From positions 52,235 to 116,234 of the forward strand of contig NZ_JAAGKM010000005.1 in NCBI RefSeq assembly GCF_019308355.1: a stretch of DNA of 64,000 nt. Reading direction: 5' to 3'. Below, one piece after another: positions 16,904 through 26,252 of the stretch. The translations under genes were made by a program, and so were the position numbers. Positions within the stretch are counted from its first letter, which is position 1, and every line of letters starts with the position of its first letter. Source of the DNA: Empedobacter falsenii. Its GTDB lineage: Bacteria > Bacteroidota > Bacteroidia > Flavobacteriales > Weeksellaceae. The notes under the pieces are model-generated. The model ran no database searches, was not told the DNA's origin, and was given only the letters and a program-made list of their open reading frames with translations.

Positions 16904-18388
16904 ATGAAAAAAATAAAATTATTACTAGCAGTTATTGCAATATCGTCGCTTTCGCTATCATCGTGTAGTGATGATTATTTAGATGTTGTTCCGACATCCT
17001 CAGTAAGTGACCAAACTATTTATTCTACAGCAGATAACTTAATGGCTGCAATAAATGGAATGCATAGAAATATGTATGTTAGACAAAATTCTTCTCAAGG
17101 AAATAATGGATATACTGCACAATTGATTATTACAGATGTAATGGGAGAAGATGTTGTATTTCCTTCTACTGGAAATGGCTGGTTTGTAAGTGAATTAAGA
17201 TGGATTTCTCAAAGCAACAATTCTTCTACAACTTCATCTTATCCTTGGACATTTTGGTACGAAATGATCAAAAATGCTAATAACATTATTACATACGGAG
17301 ATGATGCATCGGGAGATCAGGATATAAAAGATCAAGCTATTGGAGAAGCCTATGCTTACCGTGCATTTGGATATTTTCAATTAGTTCAGTTGTATGGTAA
17401 AAGATATGTAGCAGGTGCCGCAAATTCTGATTTAGGAGTTGTTTTAAGAGATGATCCAAAAGATGTTGATCCAAAAACGCGTGCAACTGTACAAGAAGTT
17501 TATACTGAAATTTGGAATGATTTAGCCAAAGCAGAAACTTATTTAACAGGAAAAAAAGCGTCTAATGCTTCACATTTTTCGATCGAAAATGTAAAAGGTA
17601 TTATGGCAAGAGTTGCTTTGGTTCAGCAAGATTATGCAAAAGCTGCTGAATATGCTAACGAGGTAAAATCACAATTTTCGTTAATGTCACAAACGCAATA
17701 CAAAGCTGGGTTTAATGATTATTCAAATCCAGAATGGATGTGGGGCGTAACAATTCAAGAAGATCAATCCGACTATTTCGGAAATTTCCATGCTTATATG
17801 TCTCGAAATTACAATTCATCTCAAATTCGTACTGCTCCAAAAGTGATGAATACCAATTTGTACAATGCTTTTCCAACAACAGATGTTCGTACGCAAGTTG
17901 TGGATCCGACAGGAAAGCATACAAGTTTAGATTTACCGTCTAACTATTCACTATTTGCATATACATCTCAAAAATTTTTAGCACAAAGTACATCAAGTTC
18001 TTTAGGAGATGTACCGTTTATGCGTGTGGCAGAAATGTATTTGATAGAAGCAGAAGCGTTATATAAATTAGGAAAAGAAACAGAATCTAAAGCAGTATTA
18101 ACAACTTTAGAAAAAGCAAGGGATACATCTTTCACAGGATTTACAACTTCTGGGGATGCATATTATCAACAGATTTTACTGAATAGACGAATCGAATTAT
18201 GGGGAGAAGGATTTAGATTCTTCGATTTAAAACGATTAGGTCAAAAATTAGATCGTACAGGAGCAAATCACAATGCAACTGTTATTAACAACGTTTATAC
18301 AATAGAGCCAACAGATTTAAAATGGCAATGGATAATTCCTGTCGCTGAAATCAATTCGAATCCGTTGTGTGAACAGAATCCATCGTGA
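16904..18388 (+). CDS. SusD/RagB-family surface lipoprotein
   Basis: This is the 494-residue surface lipoprotein lid for the upstream SusC. The ATG at 16904 gives a clean lipoprotein signal (MKKIKLLLAVIAISSLSLSSC) with the lipid-attachment cysteine; a longer reading overlapping susC is rejected. TPR-like helices and C-terminal SusD motifs are visible (RVAEMYLIEAEALYKLG; RRIELWGEGFRFFDLKRLG), along with the terminal KWQWIIPVAEINSNP block. It is cotranscribed with susC and followed by a hairpin terminator at 18439. Substrate unknown. Confidence 0.96.
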   Translation: MKKIKLLLAVIAISSLSLSSCSDDYLDVVPTSSVSDQTIYSTADNLMAAINGMHRNMYVRQNSSQGNNGYTAQLIITDVMGEDVVFPSTGNGWFVSELRWISQSNNSSTTSSYPWTFWYEMIKNANNIITYGDDASGDQDIKDQAIGEAYAYRAFGYFQLVQLYGKRYVAGAANSDLGVVLRDDPKDVDPKTRATVQEVYTEIWNDLAKAETYLTGKKASNASHFSIENVKGIMARVALVQQDYAKAAEYANEVKSQFSLMSQTQYKAGFNDYSNPEWMWGVTIQEDQSDYFGNFHAYMSRNYNSSQIRTAPKVMNTNLYNAFPTTDVRTQVVDPTGKHTSLDLPSNYSLFAYTSQKFLAQSTSSSLGDVPFMRVAEMYLIEAEALYKLGKETESKAVLTTLEKARDTSFTGFTTSGDAYYQQILLNRRIELWGEGFRFFDLKRLGQKLDRTGANHNATVINNVYTIEPTDLKWQWIIPVAEINSNPLCEQNPS

Positions 18389-18438
18389 TAACATTTTTTA
18401 TATATATCTTCTCCTCATAGAGAAATATAACATTTTTA

Positions 18439-18470
18439 GAGGTTTTCCATTTGGAAAGCCTCGATTTTAT
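18439..18470 (+). terminator. Terminator after susCD
   Basis: Stem GAGGTTTTCC / GGAAAGCCTC with an ATTT loop, followed by a T-rich stretch. Confidence 0.75.
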
Positions 18471-18509
18471 TTAAAAAAAAATTATGTATACTAAAATATA
18501 GTAAACAAA

Positions 18510-18541
18510 AAAAACCTCAAGCGATTCACTTGAGGTTTTTT
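18510..18541. terminator. Bidirectional terminator
   Basis: AAAAACCTCAAG / CTTGAGGTTTTT is a perfect stem with A- and T-tracts on both sides. It serves the leftward DUF4296 operon and backs up susCD. Confidence 0.85.
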
Positions 18542-18542
18542 G

Positions 18543-18941
18543 TTATTTTTCTGCTTCTATAGTATTATTTAAGCTATTCTTTTGATTTTTTTGACGCTCT
18601 TTTTCTTCGTCAGATAATTTATCTTCAAGATTTTTTTTCACATCATTTAGCATTTCTTTGAATTTTTCAGGCTGCATCATATAATATTTGTAACTCTCAG
18701 AAAATTGATGAAACGTGATATCATAACTTTTCATAATATCTACGGCATCTTTTGCTAAATCTATACTTTGATCTTGTTGTTGAGTAGGAAACATCTGCAA
18801 GCCTTGTTGACTAATATATAAATCAGTAAGAATATCAATCATTTCAGATTTACCGATGAGATCTTTTGGTTTGTCGTAATTTTTTGGTGCGCAACTAAAA
18901 ATACTCAAAAAAATCAGTGATAAAAAGATCAAGTTTTTCAT
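18543..18941 (-). CDS. DUF4296 lipoprotein
   Basis: This 132-residue protein has a lipoprotein signal (MKNLIFLSLIFLSIFSC, Cys17). The body matches DUF4296: KPKDLIGKSEMIDILTDLYISQ, then IMKSYDITFHQFSESYKYYM, and a charged helical tail. The family is common in Flavobacteriia, often next to a polyprenol-phosphate mannose synthase as here. Its ATG overlaps the upstream stop (ATGA, 4-nt overlap), so the two are translationally coupled. Function unknown; an envelope role is inferred from the lipid anchor and the neighbour. Confidence 0.88.
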   Translation of the reverse strand: MKNLIFLSLIFLSIFSCAPKNYDKPKDLIGKSEMIDILTDLYISQQGLQMFPTQQQDQSIDLAKDAVDIMKSYDITFHQFSESYKYYMMQPEKFKEMLNDVKKNLEDKLSDEEKERQKNQKNSLNNTIEAEK

Positions 18942-19660
18942 AATTTGCCAAATATTTTTCTTAATCGTAACGAAATTACACCAAAAACGGCTTCTCCAAT
19001 AATATCAGAACTAATTTTTGATTCGCCTAAAGTTCTGTCTGTAAATATAATTGGAACTTCTTTGAGTGTAAATTTTTTAATCCAAGTTTTGTACTTCATT
19101 TCAATCTGAAATCCATACCCTTTGAATTGTATTTTATCCAAATCCAGAGACTTCAACACGTTTGCTCTATAACCAACAAACCCTGCTGTAGCATCATGAA
19201 CAGGTAATCGCGTGATGATGCTCACATATTTCGACGCAAAATAAGACAATAAAACTCTGTTCATTGGCCAATTCACAACATTTACACCATTAGAATAGCG
19301 TGAGCCAATAGCTAAATCGGCACCATCTGCTAAAGCTTGGTATAAGCGAGGTAAATCATTTGGATTATGCGAAAAATCGGCATCCATTTCGAAAATATAT
19401 TCGTAATTATTTGCTAAAGCCCACTTAAATCCATGTACATAAGCGCGTCCTAAACCATCTTTTGTGGTACGAATTTCTAAATGCAAACGTCCATTAAACT
19501 CAGGAATCAAACGTTTTACAATATCATTCGTTCCGTCTGGGGAACTGTCGTCAACAATAAGCACATCAAATGCTCCGTCAACAGCCAAAGCTGCACGAAT
19601 AATGGCTTCTATGTTTTCTTTTTCGTTATAGGTCGGGATAATAACTAATTTGTCCGACAT
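18938..19660 (-). CDS. Polyprenol monophosphomannose synthase (GT2 family)
   Basis: This 240-residue glycosyltransferase has the dolichyl/polyprenyl-phosphate mannose synthase pattern: PTYNEKENIEAII at the start, VDDSSPDGT, the metal-binding DADFSHNP, GSRYSNG, and FKGYGFQIEMKYKTW near the end. It would transfer mannose from GDP-mannose to a polyprenyl phosphate carrier at the inner membrane for cell-envelope glycosylation. There is no C-terminal multi-pass membrane domain, so it is the short form. It is divergent from the DUF4271 gene and followed by the overlapping DUF4296 lipoprotein. Confidence 0.93.
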   Translation of the reverse strand: MSDKLVIIPTYNEKENIEAIIRAALAVDGAFDVLIVDDSSPDGTNDIVKRLIPEFNGRLHLEIRTTKDGLGRAYVHGFKWALANNYEYIFEMDADFSHNPNDLPRLYQALADGADLAIGSRYSNGVNVVNWPMNRVLLSYFASKYVSIITRLPVHDATAGFVGYRANVLKSLDLDKIQFKGYGFQIEMKYKTWIKKFTLKEVPIIFTDRTLGESKISSDIIGEAVFGVISLRLRKIFGKL

Positions 19661-19710
19661 AAATATTATTTTGTGGGCATAAAGATAGTTATAAGATTGT
19701 TAGTCTTTTG

Positions 19711-19718
19711 TATTTTTG
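19711..19718 (+). promoter_or_regulatory. TAnnTTTG -7 box for the DUF4271-hemD operon
   Basis: TATTTTTG ends 8 nt before the ATG at 19727, implying a leader of only a few nucleotides. Confidence 0.55.
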
Positions 19719-19726
19719 AAAAAATT

Positions 19727-20401
19727 ATGAAAACAAACGATTTAATCTCGATAGGAAAAAATACACTTGGCAATGATACTGTTCTTATTGCTTTGACGGT
19801 GTGTTTGTTATTGGTTTGTGCAGCAAAATACTTGTTTGCTAAAAATTTCAAAACGCTAGATAATAAAACCGAATACATGAGTTTTACAGATGATAATACG
19901 ACCTTATTTAGTTTTATTGTCAATGGTGTGACGGTTTTACTGATAAGTTTGTTGTTGGTTTCGTATTTTGATATTACGTATAATCATATTCCAAATTTTA
20001 AGTTTTATTATCTTTCACGTGTCGGAATTACCTTTGGTGTAATCAGTTTGATTATGCTCTTTAGGTTGATGATTGAGGTAATTTTTTATCGTGTTTTCTA
20101 CGAATCTAGTTCTCTTTCATATTTTATGAAAAGTTCGAGTTTTGTTAATGCAAAAAATGTTTTACTCTTACTTATTATTTGTTTTTTGTTTTTTTACACA
20201 CAAATTAACAAAGATTACTTGATGGTGATTGGCTTTATTTTGTTGTTTTTGAATAGAATATTCGAAATTTATCATATATATGCAAAACAAATAAGTGACA
20301 ATAAATCAGTTTGGTATTATAATATTTTGTACCTTTGCACCCTAGAAATTTTACCTATAATGGTATTAGCAAAACTATTAATTGTAGGTAAAGTAATCTA
20401 A
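19727..20401 (+). CDS. DUF4271 multi-pass membrane protein
   Basis: This 224-residue integral membrane protein uses the ATG at 19727, next to a -7 box; a longer frame from 19673 would begin upstream of the promoter. About six hydrophobic segments are visible, for example DTVLIALTVCLLLVCAAKYLF, LFSFIVNGVTVLLISLLLV and VLLLLIICFLFFYTQ. Flavobacterial proteins of this family typically precede hemD, as here with a 7-nt gap. Function unknown; the linkage suggests co-regulation with heme synthesis but does not prove a shared role. Confidence 0.85.
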   Translation: MKTNDLISIGKNTLGNDTVLIALTVCLLLVCAAKYLFAKNFKTLDNKTEYMSFTDDNTTLFSFIVNGVTVLLISLLLVSYFDITYNHIPNFKFYYLSRVGITFGVISLIMLFRLMIEVIFYRVFYESSSLSYFMKSSSFVNAKNVLLLLIICFLFFYTQINKDYLMVIGFILLFLNRIFEIYHIYAKQISDNKSVWYYNILYLCTLEILPIMVLAKLLIVGKVI

Positions 20402-20408
20402 AATTACT

Positions 20409-21158
20409 ATGAAAGTTAAATCAATATTAGTATCTCAACCTAAGCCTCAGGCAGAAAACTCGCCATACTACGAGATTGAAAAAAGAAATAAAATCAAAAT
20501 TGATTTTAGACCATTTATCCAAGTTGTCGGAATAGACGCTAAAGAAGTAAGACAACAAAAAATTGACTTTAGCAAAGTGACTGCTGTAATTTTTACAAGT
20601 AGAAACGCTATTGATCATTTTTTTCGTTTAGCAGAAGAAATGCGCTTTACTGTTCCTGACTCTATGAAATATTTTTGCGAATCAGAAGCAATTGCATTCT
20701 ATTTACAGAAATACATTGTTTACAGAAAACGTAAAATTTATATTGGAGAAAAAGTTTTTGCGGATATGGTGCCTTTATTTAAAAAGCACAAAGACGAAAA
20801 CTTCTTATTACCAGCATCTGATGTTTTAAAACCAAATGTTCCTACTTTATTAGATAGTTTAGGATTAACTTGGCAAAAAGCAACTTTGTTTAGAACTGTA
20901 TCGAGTGATTTATCTGATTTGTCTGATGTAAAATACGATATTTTAGTATTCTTTACACCTTCAGGAATCAAATCATTATTTGAAAATTTCCCAGATTTCG
21001 TGCAAGAAAATACAAGAATTGCCGTTTTCGGAAAATCGACAGTAGATCAAGCAAAAGAGATGGGATTACGTGTAGACATTGAGGTGCCAACACCACAAAC
21101 GCCTTCAATGACAATGGCGTTAGATAAATACGTGAAAGAAGCAAATAAATCAAAATAA
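20409..21158 (+). CDS. hemD: Uroporphyrinogen-III synthase HemD
   Basis: This 249-residue enzyme cyclises hydroxymethylbilane to uroporphyrinogen III in heme synthesis. Sequence conservation in this family is low, but the two-lobe pattern is present: VTAVIFTSRNAIDHFF in the first half and YDILVFFTPSGIKSLFENFP, then TRIAVFGKSTVDQAKEMGL, in the second, ending in PTPQTPSMTMALDKYV. It lies 7 nt after DUF4271 in an apparent operon. A TACCTTTG box inside that gene at 20330-20337 could provide extra transcription. Confidence 0.9.
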   Translation: MKVKSILVSQPKPQAENSPYYEIEKRNKIKIDFRPFIQVVGIDAKEVRQQKIDFSKVTAVIFTSRNAIDHFFRLAEEMRFTVPDSMKYFCESEAIAFYLQKYIVYRKRKIYIGEKVFADMVPLFKKHKDENFLLPASDVLKPNVPTLLDSLGLTWQKATLFRTVSSDLSDLSDVKYDILVFFTPSGIKSLFENFPDFVQENTRIAVFGKSTVDQAKEMGLRVDIEVPTPQTPSMTMALDKYVKEANKSK

Positions 21159-21206
21159 TATTCGCTTTACCCTTCTCTCTAATTAAAAAATATGTAAATT
21201 AAAGAG

Positions 21207-22907
21207 ATGGAAAAAAGATGGGAAATAAAAGAACAGCCCAATACTGAAGTTGTTAAGGATTTAAGAGAATCGCTTAACATATCTGAGGTGCTTGCTATTT
21301 TATTAGTCCAACGTGGAATTACGAATTTTGCTCAAGCCAAATCGTATTTTAATCCATCCTTAGACGAATTGCATGATCCTTTTTTGATGAAAGGAATGTC
21401 TGATGCGGTTTCACGTATCAAAAATGCAATTGATGATGAAGAAAATATCTTAATATTTGGAGACTACGATGTAGATGGAACGACAGCTGTAACTTTGTTT
21501 TACGAATTTCTGACTTCTATCTACTCGAAAGTCTTTTTTTATATTCCAGACCGAAATAATGAAGGTTATGGAATCTCTCAACAAAGTATAGAATTCGCTG
21601 TACAAAACAATATTTCACTTGTAATTGCTTTAGATTGTGGAATAAAAGCACACGAAGAAATAAAATATGCTCAATCAAAAGGCATCGATTATATTATTTG
21701 TGATCACCATTTGCCAGATCGTTCTGTGCCAAAAGCCTACGCGGTTTTAGATCCGAAACAAAAGGGTTGTCGTTATCCTTACAAAGATTTGAGCGGTTGT
21801 GGCGTTGGGTTTAAATTGGTGCAAGCTTATACAGAGAAATTCAATCTTCCGAAAGAAAATCTTTTACCATTTTTAGATTTAGTTGCAGTAAGTATTGCGG
21901 CTGATATTGTTCCGATTACAGGAGAAAATCGTGTATTGGCTTTTGCTGGTTTGAAACGATTAAATTCAGAACCTCGTTTAGCTTTTCAGCAATTAATTCC
22001 GACTAATATTAAAAATAATGTCAATATTTCGAATGTTGTTTTTTCTATTGCGCCAAAAATTAATGCTGCAGGTCGTATAAAACACGGTTCGGAAGCGGTT
22101 CGTTTTATGTTGAGTACAGATGAAGAGGATTGCCGTAAATATTTGAATGATATAAATTCATTAAATAATGAACGCAAAACCTTGGATCTTGATATGACAC
22201 ATGATGCACTTTTTCAACTGAATCAAATTAATACCAAAGAAAAATATTCGACCATTGTTTACGATGCTTCTTGGAATAAAGGAGTAATCGGAATTGTTGC
22301 TTCTCGTTTGGTCGATTTGTATTATAAACCAACCATTGTTTGCACGAAGAATAATGAAGGCGAAATTGTATGTTCGGCTCGCTCTATTCAAGAGTTTGAC
22401 ATACATTCGGCAATCGAAAAAAACAAAGATTTGTTAACACAGTTTGGTGGACATATGGCTGCTGCTGGTTTGGCAATGAAAGAAGAAAATTTTGAAGAAT
22501 TCAAGATTAGATTTGATCAAACAGTGAAAGAAATGTCGAATGGAAAACATTTTACGCCATCAATTTTGATCGATAAAGAAATTTCTTTTAATGATATGAC
22601 GCGTTCTTTCTTGGAATCGGTGATGCGAATGGCGCCTTTTGGACCAGATAATATGAATCCAGTTTTTATTTCAAAGGATTTATTGGCAACCGATTTCCGA
22701 TTAGTTGGTAAAGAACACGCGCGTTTGTACGTACATCAGCGCGATACACGTATTACGTTTCCTGCGATTGGTTTCAAATTAGGGAAATTTGGACCAAAAT
22801 TAGAGAAAGGACAATCGTTTGATATGGTTTACACAATCGGAATGAATTATTGGCAAGGAAAAGGAACTTGGCAATTGAATATCAAAGATATTCGTTTCAA
22901 CGATTAA
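21207..22907 (+). CDS. recJ: Single-stranded-DNA-specific exonuclease RecJ
   Basis: This 566-residue 5'-3' exonuclease acts in recombination and mismatch repair. The DHH phosphoesterase motifs are intact: Asp86, Asp88 and Asp90 in FGDYDVDG, Asp143 in ALDCG and Asp166-His167-His168 in ICDHHLP. The DHHA1 motif appears as FGGHMAAAGL, followed by the C-terminal OB domain (GPDNMNPVF; LVGKEHARLYV). Length is normal. It converges with rsmI and the two coding regions overlap by 4 nt at their stop codons. Confidence 0.97.
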   Translation: MEKRWEIKEQPNTEVVKDLRESLNISEVLAILLVQRGITNFAQAKSYFNPSLDELHDPFLMKGMSDAVSRIKNAIDDEENILIFGDYDVDGTTAVTLFYEFLTSIYSKVFFYIPDRNNEGYGISQQSIEFAVQNNISLVIALDCGIKAHEEIKYAQSKGIDYIICDHHLPDRSVPKAYAVLDPKQKGCRYPYKDLSGCGVGFKLVQAYTEKFNLPKENLLPFLDLVAVSIAADIVPITGENRVLAFAGLKRLNSEPRLAFQQLIPTNIKNNVNISNVVFSIAPKINAAGRIKHGSEAVRFMLSTDEEDCRKYLNDINSLNNERKTLDLDMTHDALFQLNQINTKEKYSTIVYDASWNKGVIGIVASRLVDLYYKPTIVCTKNNEGEIVCSARSIQEFDIHSAIEKNKDLLTQFGGHMAAAGLAMKEENFEEFKIRFDQTVKEMSNGKHFTPSILIDKEISFNDMTRSFLESVMRMAPFGPDNMNPVFISKDLLATDFRLVGKEHARLYVHQRDTRITFPAIGFKLGKFGPKLEKGQSFDMVYTIGMNYWQGKGTWQLNIKDIRFND

Positions 22908-23578
22908 TGATTCCCTTCTATAACCAAAACCATTTCACCTTTTAAATTTCTTTTTTCAGCTATTTCGGCTAATTCAGTTAATGTTCCGCGTAAAGTTTCT
23001 TCAAATTTTTTCGAGATTTCGCGTGATAAACTTGCTTTGCGTTCAGCTCCAAAAGCTTCGGCTAAATCTTTTAATGTGCGTCCAATTTTATGTGGAGATT
23101 CGTAGAAAATCATCGTTTTCTTTTCTTCTAACAATGAATCTAATTTAGATTTTCTTCCTTTTTTTACAGGTAAAAATCCGACAAAAGTAAATTCGTTATT
23201 TGGTAATCCAGAAACAACTAATGCAGGAACAAAAGCGGTTGCACCTGGTAGACATTCTATTACAATATTATTTGCCACACACTCCTTGGCTAACAAATAA
23301 CCTGGGTCAGAAATACCTGGAGTTCCAGCATCTGTAATAATCGAAATGATTTGACCATCTTTTAACTGACGAATAATATCCTCAGTTGCTTGATGCTCAT
23401 TGTGCATATGATAGCTACGCATTGGAGTAGAAATTTCGAAATGTTTCAGTAAAATACCACTATTTCGCGTGTCTTCTGCCAAAATCACATCTGATTCTTT
23501 TAGCACATCAACCGCTCTAAATGTCATATCTCCTAAATTTCCGATTGGCGTCGGAACCAAATATAATTTTCCACTCAT
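22904..23578 (-). CDS. rsmI: 16S rRNA (cytidine1402-2'-O)-methyltransferase RsmI
   Basis: This 224-residue S-adenosylmethionine-dependent enzyme 2'-O-methylates C1402 of 16S rRNA. The family signatures are clear: LVPTPIGNLGDMTFRA at the start, LAEDTRNSGILLKHF, ITDAGTPGISDPGYLLA and LPGATAFVPALVVSGLP, then FLPVKKGRKSKLD. It is slightly shorter than the enterobacterial enzyme because the C-terminal extension is lacking, as is usual in Bacteroidota. A TAACTTTG box at 23583-23590 ends 4 nt before the ATG, so the message is probably leaderless. Confidence 0.96.
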   Translation of the reverse strand: MSGKLYLVPTPIGNLGDMTFRAVDVLKESDVILAEDTRNSGILLKHFEISTPMRSYHMHNEHQATEDIIRQLKDGQIISIITDAGTPGISDPGYLLAKECVANNIVIECLPGATAFVPALVVSGLPNNEFTFVGFLPVKKGRKSKLDSLLEEKKTMIFYESPHKIGRTLKDLAEAFGAERKASLSREISKKFEETLRGTLTELAEIAEKRNLKGEMVLVIEGNH

Positions 23579-23582
23579 GCGA

Positions 23583-23590
23583 CAAAGTTA
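23583..23590 (-). promoter_or_regulatory. TAnnTTTG -7 box directly before rsmI
   Basis: On the minus strand TAACTTTG is followed by 4 nt and then the rsmI ATG, a near-certain leaderless arrangement if this box is used. Confidence 0.55.
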
Positions 23591-23601
23591 CAAAGTAATT
23601 T

Positions 23602-23632
23602 CAAAAGAAAAAGCCAGCAAATTAGCTGGCTT
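23602..23632 (-). terminator. Terminator of the DUF4252 gene
   Basis: AAGCCAGC / GCTGGCTT forms an 8-bp stem with a 6-nt loop. On the minus strand it is followed by TTTTTCTTTT. Confidence 0.8.
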
Positions 23633-23638
23633 CCTATA

Positions 23639-24133
23639 TTATTTCAAAATATCTGCTAAATCTGCAATATCTTCAGCCGAAACTTTGTCCAAAATTTTGT
23701 CTAAATCTGTTCTAGGAATATCTAATTTCGAATCGATAACCAATACATTTCGTAAACCGTTAATTCCAAAAATCATTTTCTTAACTCGTCCGCCATCTTC
23801 TTGTAATGAAATGTTCAAACGGCTGTCTTTCGCTTTGAATTTTACTAAGTTCTCATATTTTTCACCACGCATAGATGACTGCAAATCATTCATGATTCTT
23901 TTTTGCTTTCCTTGTCCAGCATCTGAAACAACAAAAACTTTAGCCGATTTTAAATAATTAAATAAATCTGTTCCACCAGCTTTTCCAGCTAATTTCAACG
24001 CAAAAGAAGGTAAAGGAATTACAGTAGATTGATTATCATATTTTTTGTAGAATTCTTGCATGTTGCTTGTTGTACCGCAAGATTGCAATGTTAACAATAC
24101 TGCTATAAAAGATAAACCGATTATTTTTTTCAT
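23639..24133 (-). CDS. DUF4252 lipoprotein
   Basis: This 164-residue protein has a lipoprotein signal (MKKIIGLSFIAVLLTLQSC, Cys19) and a body matching DUF4252: an N-terminal YKKYDNQSTVIPLPSFA segment, then AKVFVVSDAGQGK, and ISLQEDGGRVKKMIFGINGLRN. Members are usually found near ECF sigma/anti-sigma genes, but none is adjacent here. Function unknown; probably an envelope lipoprotein. Confidence 0.85.
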   Translation of the reverse strand: MKKIIGLSFIAVLLTLQSCGTTSNMQEFYKKYDNQSTVIPLPSFALKLAGKAGGTDLFNYLKSAKVFVVSDAGQGKQKRIMNDLQSSMRGEKYENLVKFKAKDSRLNISLQEDGGRVKKMIFGINGLRNVLVIDSKLDIPRTDLDKILDKVSAEDIADLADILK

Positions 24134-24194
24134 TGTTGTTGTGCTTATAAATTAGAAAAAGCTATTACAACTCTCGTACCGAAAATTATTAAGT

Positions 24195-24476
24195 TTAAAA
24201 ATATTCAATAATTCCTAAAACCAAATAGACAATTGAAGAAATTATCAGGAAAAATCCTATTATAATTCCACCTATTAATCGATTATAAGCTAAAACTTTA
24301 AAACCGTCTTTTAAATGGTCTAATTTATTTTCTCTTTTTACTGCATAATCAATTCCAAATTTAGGTTTCGATTTTTTATTTTTATAATATGGATAATAGA
24401 AAGGAGATATAAATATTAACATTCCTAGACCTAATAAAAAACCAACTAAAGCTTTTTCTAAATACTCATTTTCCAT
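24195..24476 (-). CDS. Small two-helix membrane protein coupled to dxs
   Basis: The protein has 93 residues with two hydrophobic segments, about 10-28 (LVGFLLGLGMLIFISPF) and 68-90 (IGGIIIGFFLIISSIVYLVLG), joined by a basic loop. Its ATG shares one nucleotide with the dxs stop codon (TAATG), a strong sign of translational coupling. No family recognised; role in isoprenoid synthesis not implied. Confidence 0.7.
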   Translation of the reverse strand: MENEYLEKALVGFLLGLGMLIFISPFYYPYYKNKKSKPKFGIDYAVKRENKLDHLKDGFKVLAYNRLIGGIIIGFFLIISSIVYLVLGIIEYF

Positions 24477-26212
24477 TACAAATAACTTTTTATCATTTCC
24501 AAAATTGATTCATCATCCAAACCAACGATTTCTTCTAATTCGGTAATCGAAGCGTGTTCGATAAATTCGTCTGGATAACCGTTGATTGTAATATTTCCTT
24601 TGTAATGTATTGAATTCAGAAACTCTAAAATTCCACTTCCAAAACCTCCTTTTTTAATCCCATCTTCAAAAGTTAGTATGGTAGAATATTTCAACGAAAT
24701 AGCTTTTAAACGAGATTCATCTAAAGGTTTGATAAAAGGAAAATCAATCAAAGCAACTTTATCTTGAAGATGATTTTGGATGATAATTTCTTCGATTCGA
24801 GAACTAATCAATCCAGTCGAAAGAATTGCTAATTGATTTCCTTCAAAAATAATTTCAGATTTACCGATTTCTATTTTTTCGACTTTAGAATTACTTGTTT
24901 GGATATTATTTTTTGGATAACGAATTGCAAAAGGACGAGTTGTAAACTGTGCTGTATACAATAGATTTTTGAAATCTTTTTCGTTTCGAGGCGAAGACAC
25001 AATCATATTTGGAATTTCGCGTAAATATGCTATATCAAAATAACCATGATGCGTTGCGCCATCTGTACCAACGAATCCTGCACGATCAATACAAAACACA
25101 ACTGGTAGATTCTGTAACGCTACATCGTGTATCACTTGGTCGTAGGCACGTTGTAAAAATGTCGAATAAATCATACAATACGGAATGGTGTTTTGCGTCG
25201 CCAGACCAGCTGCAAACGTTACCGCATGTTGTTCTGCAATTCCGACATCAAAAACTCGTTTTGGGAAATCTTGATGACATTTTACTAAATTGCTTCCTGT
25301 TAACATAGCAGGCGTTATGGCTACAATTTGTGAATTATTTTCAAGTAATTGATGCATGGTTTTTCCAAAAACATCTTGATACGATTTTTCTTTTTTCTTC
25401 GATTTTATTTCACCCGTTTCTTTATCGAACAAACCAGGAGCATGCCATTTTACTTGATCGATTTCGGCTTGTTCGTAACCTTTTCCTTTTGTTGTTTTGA
25501 TGTGTAAAACTTTTGGACCTCTGATTGAATCAGCTTTATTGAAAGCATTCAGTAATTCATCAAAGTTGTGCCCATCAATTGTTCCGATGAAATTTAAACC
25601 AAAATTGGTAAAGATATTTTCGGATTGATTTTCTAATGATTTAAAATGTTTTTTCAAACCACCAACCGAAGGATCAATTCCGATATCATTATCATTCAAA
25701 ATCACTAAAACATCCAAATCTGTCGATCCAAGGTGATTCAATGCTTCTAAACTCATTCCAGAAGTAATTGATGCGTCACCAATAATTGCAATATGTTTTC
25801 TATTGATTTGATTGATTTTATCTGCTGTTGCCATCCCAACAATTGCTGAAATAGATGTAGAAGAATGTCCCGTTCCAAATGTATCAAACTCACTTTCTGT
25901 ACGCGTTGGAAAACCAGAAATACCATCTTTCTGACGAAGAGAATCGAAAATTTGTTGACGACCAGTCAAAATTTTATGTGGATAACATTGATGACCTACA
26001 TCCCAAATCAACAAATCTTTAGGTGTATTGTAGTGATAATGTAATGCAATCGTTAATTCAATCACACCCAAACTAGCACCTAAATGTCCTGGTTTTACAC
26101 TCAAAGTATCCAAAATAAACTCGCGCATCTCGTGAGCTAAAGCAGTTAATTGAGACGCTTCAAAAGTCCTAAGTTCCTTAGGATGATTGATTTTTGAAAG
26201 TAGATTATCCAT
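24476..26212 (-). CDS. dxs: 1-deoxy-D-xylulose-5-phosphate synthase Dxs
   Basis: This 578-residue thiamine-diphosphate enzyme condenses pyruvate with glyceraldehyde 3-phosphate, the first step of the MEP isoprenoid pathway. It shows VGHQCYPHKILTGR, the ThDP-binding stretch GDASITSGM to NDND at about residues 140-175, and GTDGATHHGYFDIAYLR. The transketolase C-terminal domain begins near residue 445. It is about 40 residues shorter than the E. coli enzyme, like other Bacteroidota Dxs proteins, and has SITSGM in place of the commoner ALTGGM. A TAATTTTG box lies at 26223-26230. Confidence 0.96.
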   Translation of the reverse strand: MDNLLSKINHPKELRTFEASQLTALAHEMREFILDTLSVKPGHLGASLGVIELTIALHYHYNTPKDLLIWDVGHQCYPHKILTGRQQIFDSLRQKDGISGFPTRTESEFDTFGTGHSSTSISAIVGMATADKINQINRKHIAIIGDASITSGMSLEALNHLGSTDLDVLVILNDNDIGIDPSVGGLKKHFKSLENQSENIFTNFGLNFIGTIDGHNFDELLNAFNKADSIRGPKVLHIKTTKGKGYEQAEIDQVKWHAPGLFDKETGEIKSKKKEKSYQDVFGKTMHQLLENNSQIVAITPAMLTGSNLVKCHQDFPKRVFDVGIAEQHAVTFAAGLATQNTIPYCMIYSTFLQRAYDQVIHDVALQNLPVVFCIDRAGFVGTDGATHHGYFDIAYLREIPNMIVSSPRNEKDFKNLLYTAQFTTRPFAIRYPKNNIQTSNSKVEKIEIGKSEIIFEGNQLAILSTGLISSRIEEIIIQNHLQDKVALIDFPFIKPLDESRLKAISLKYSTILTFEDGIKKGGFGSGILEFLNSIHYKGNITINGYPDEFIEHASITELEEIVGLDDESILEMIKSYL

Positions 26213-26222
26213 TATTCTTTTA

Positions 26223-26230
26223 CAAAATTA
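26223..26230 (-). promoter_or_regulatory. TAnnTTTG -7 box of dxs
   Basis: TAATTTTG on the minus strand ends 10 nt before the dxs ATG, implying a very short leader. Confidence 0.5.
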
Positions 26231-26252
26231 CATTTTTCTGAGGAATTTTCCG

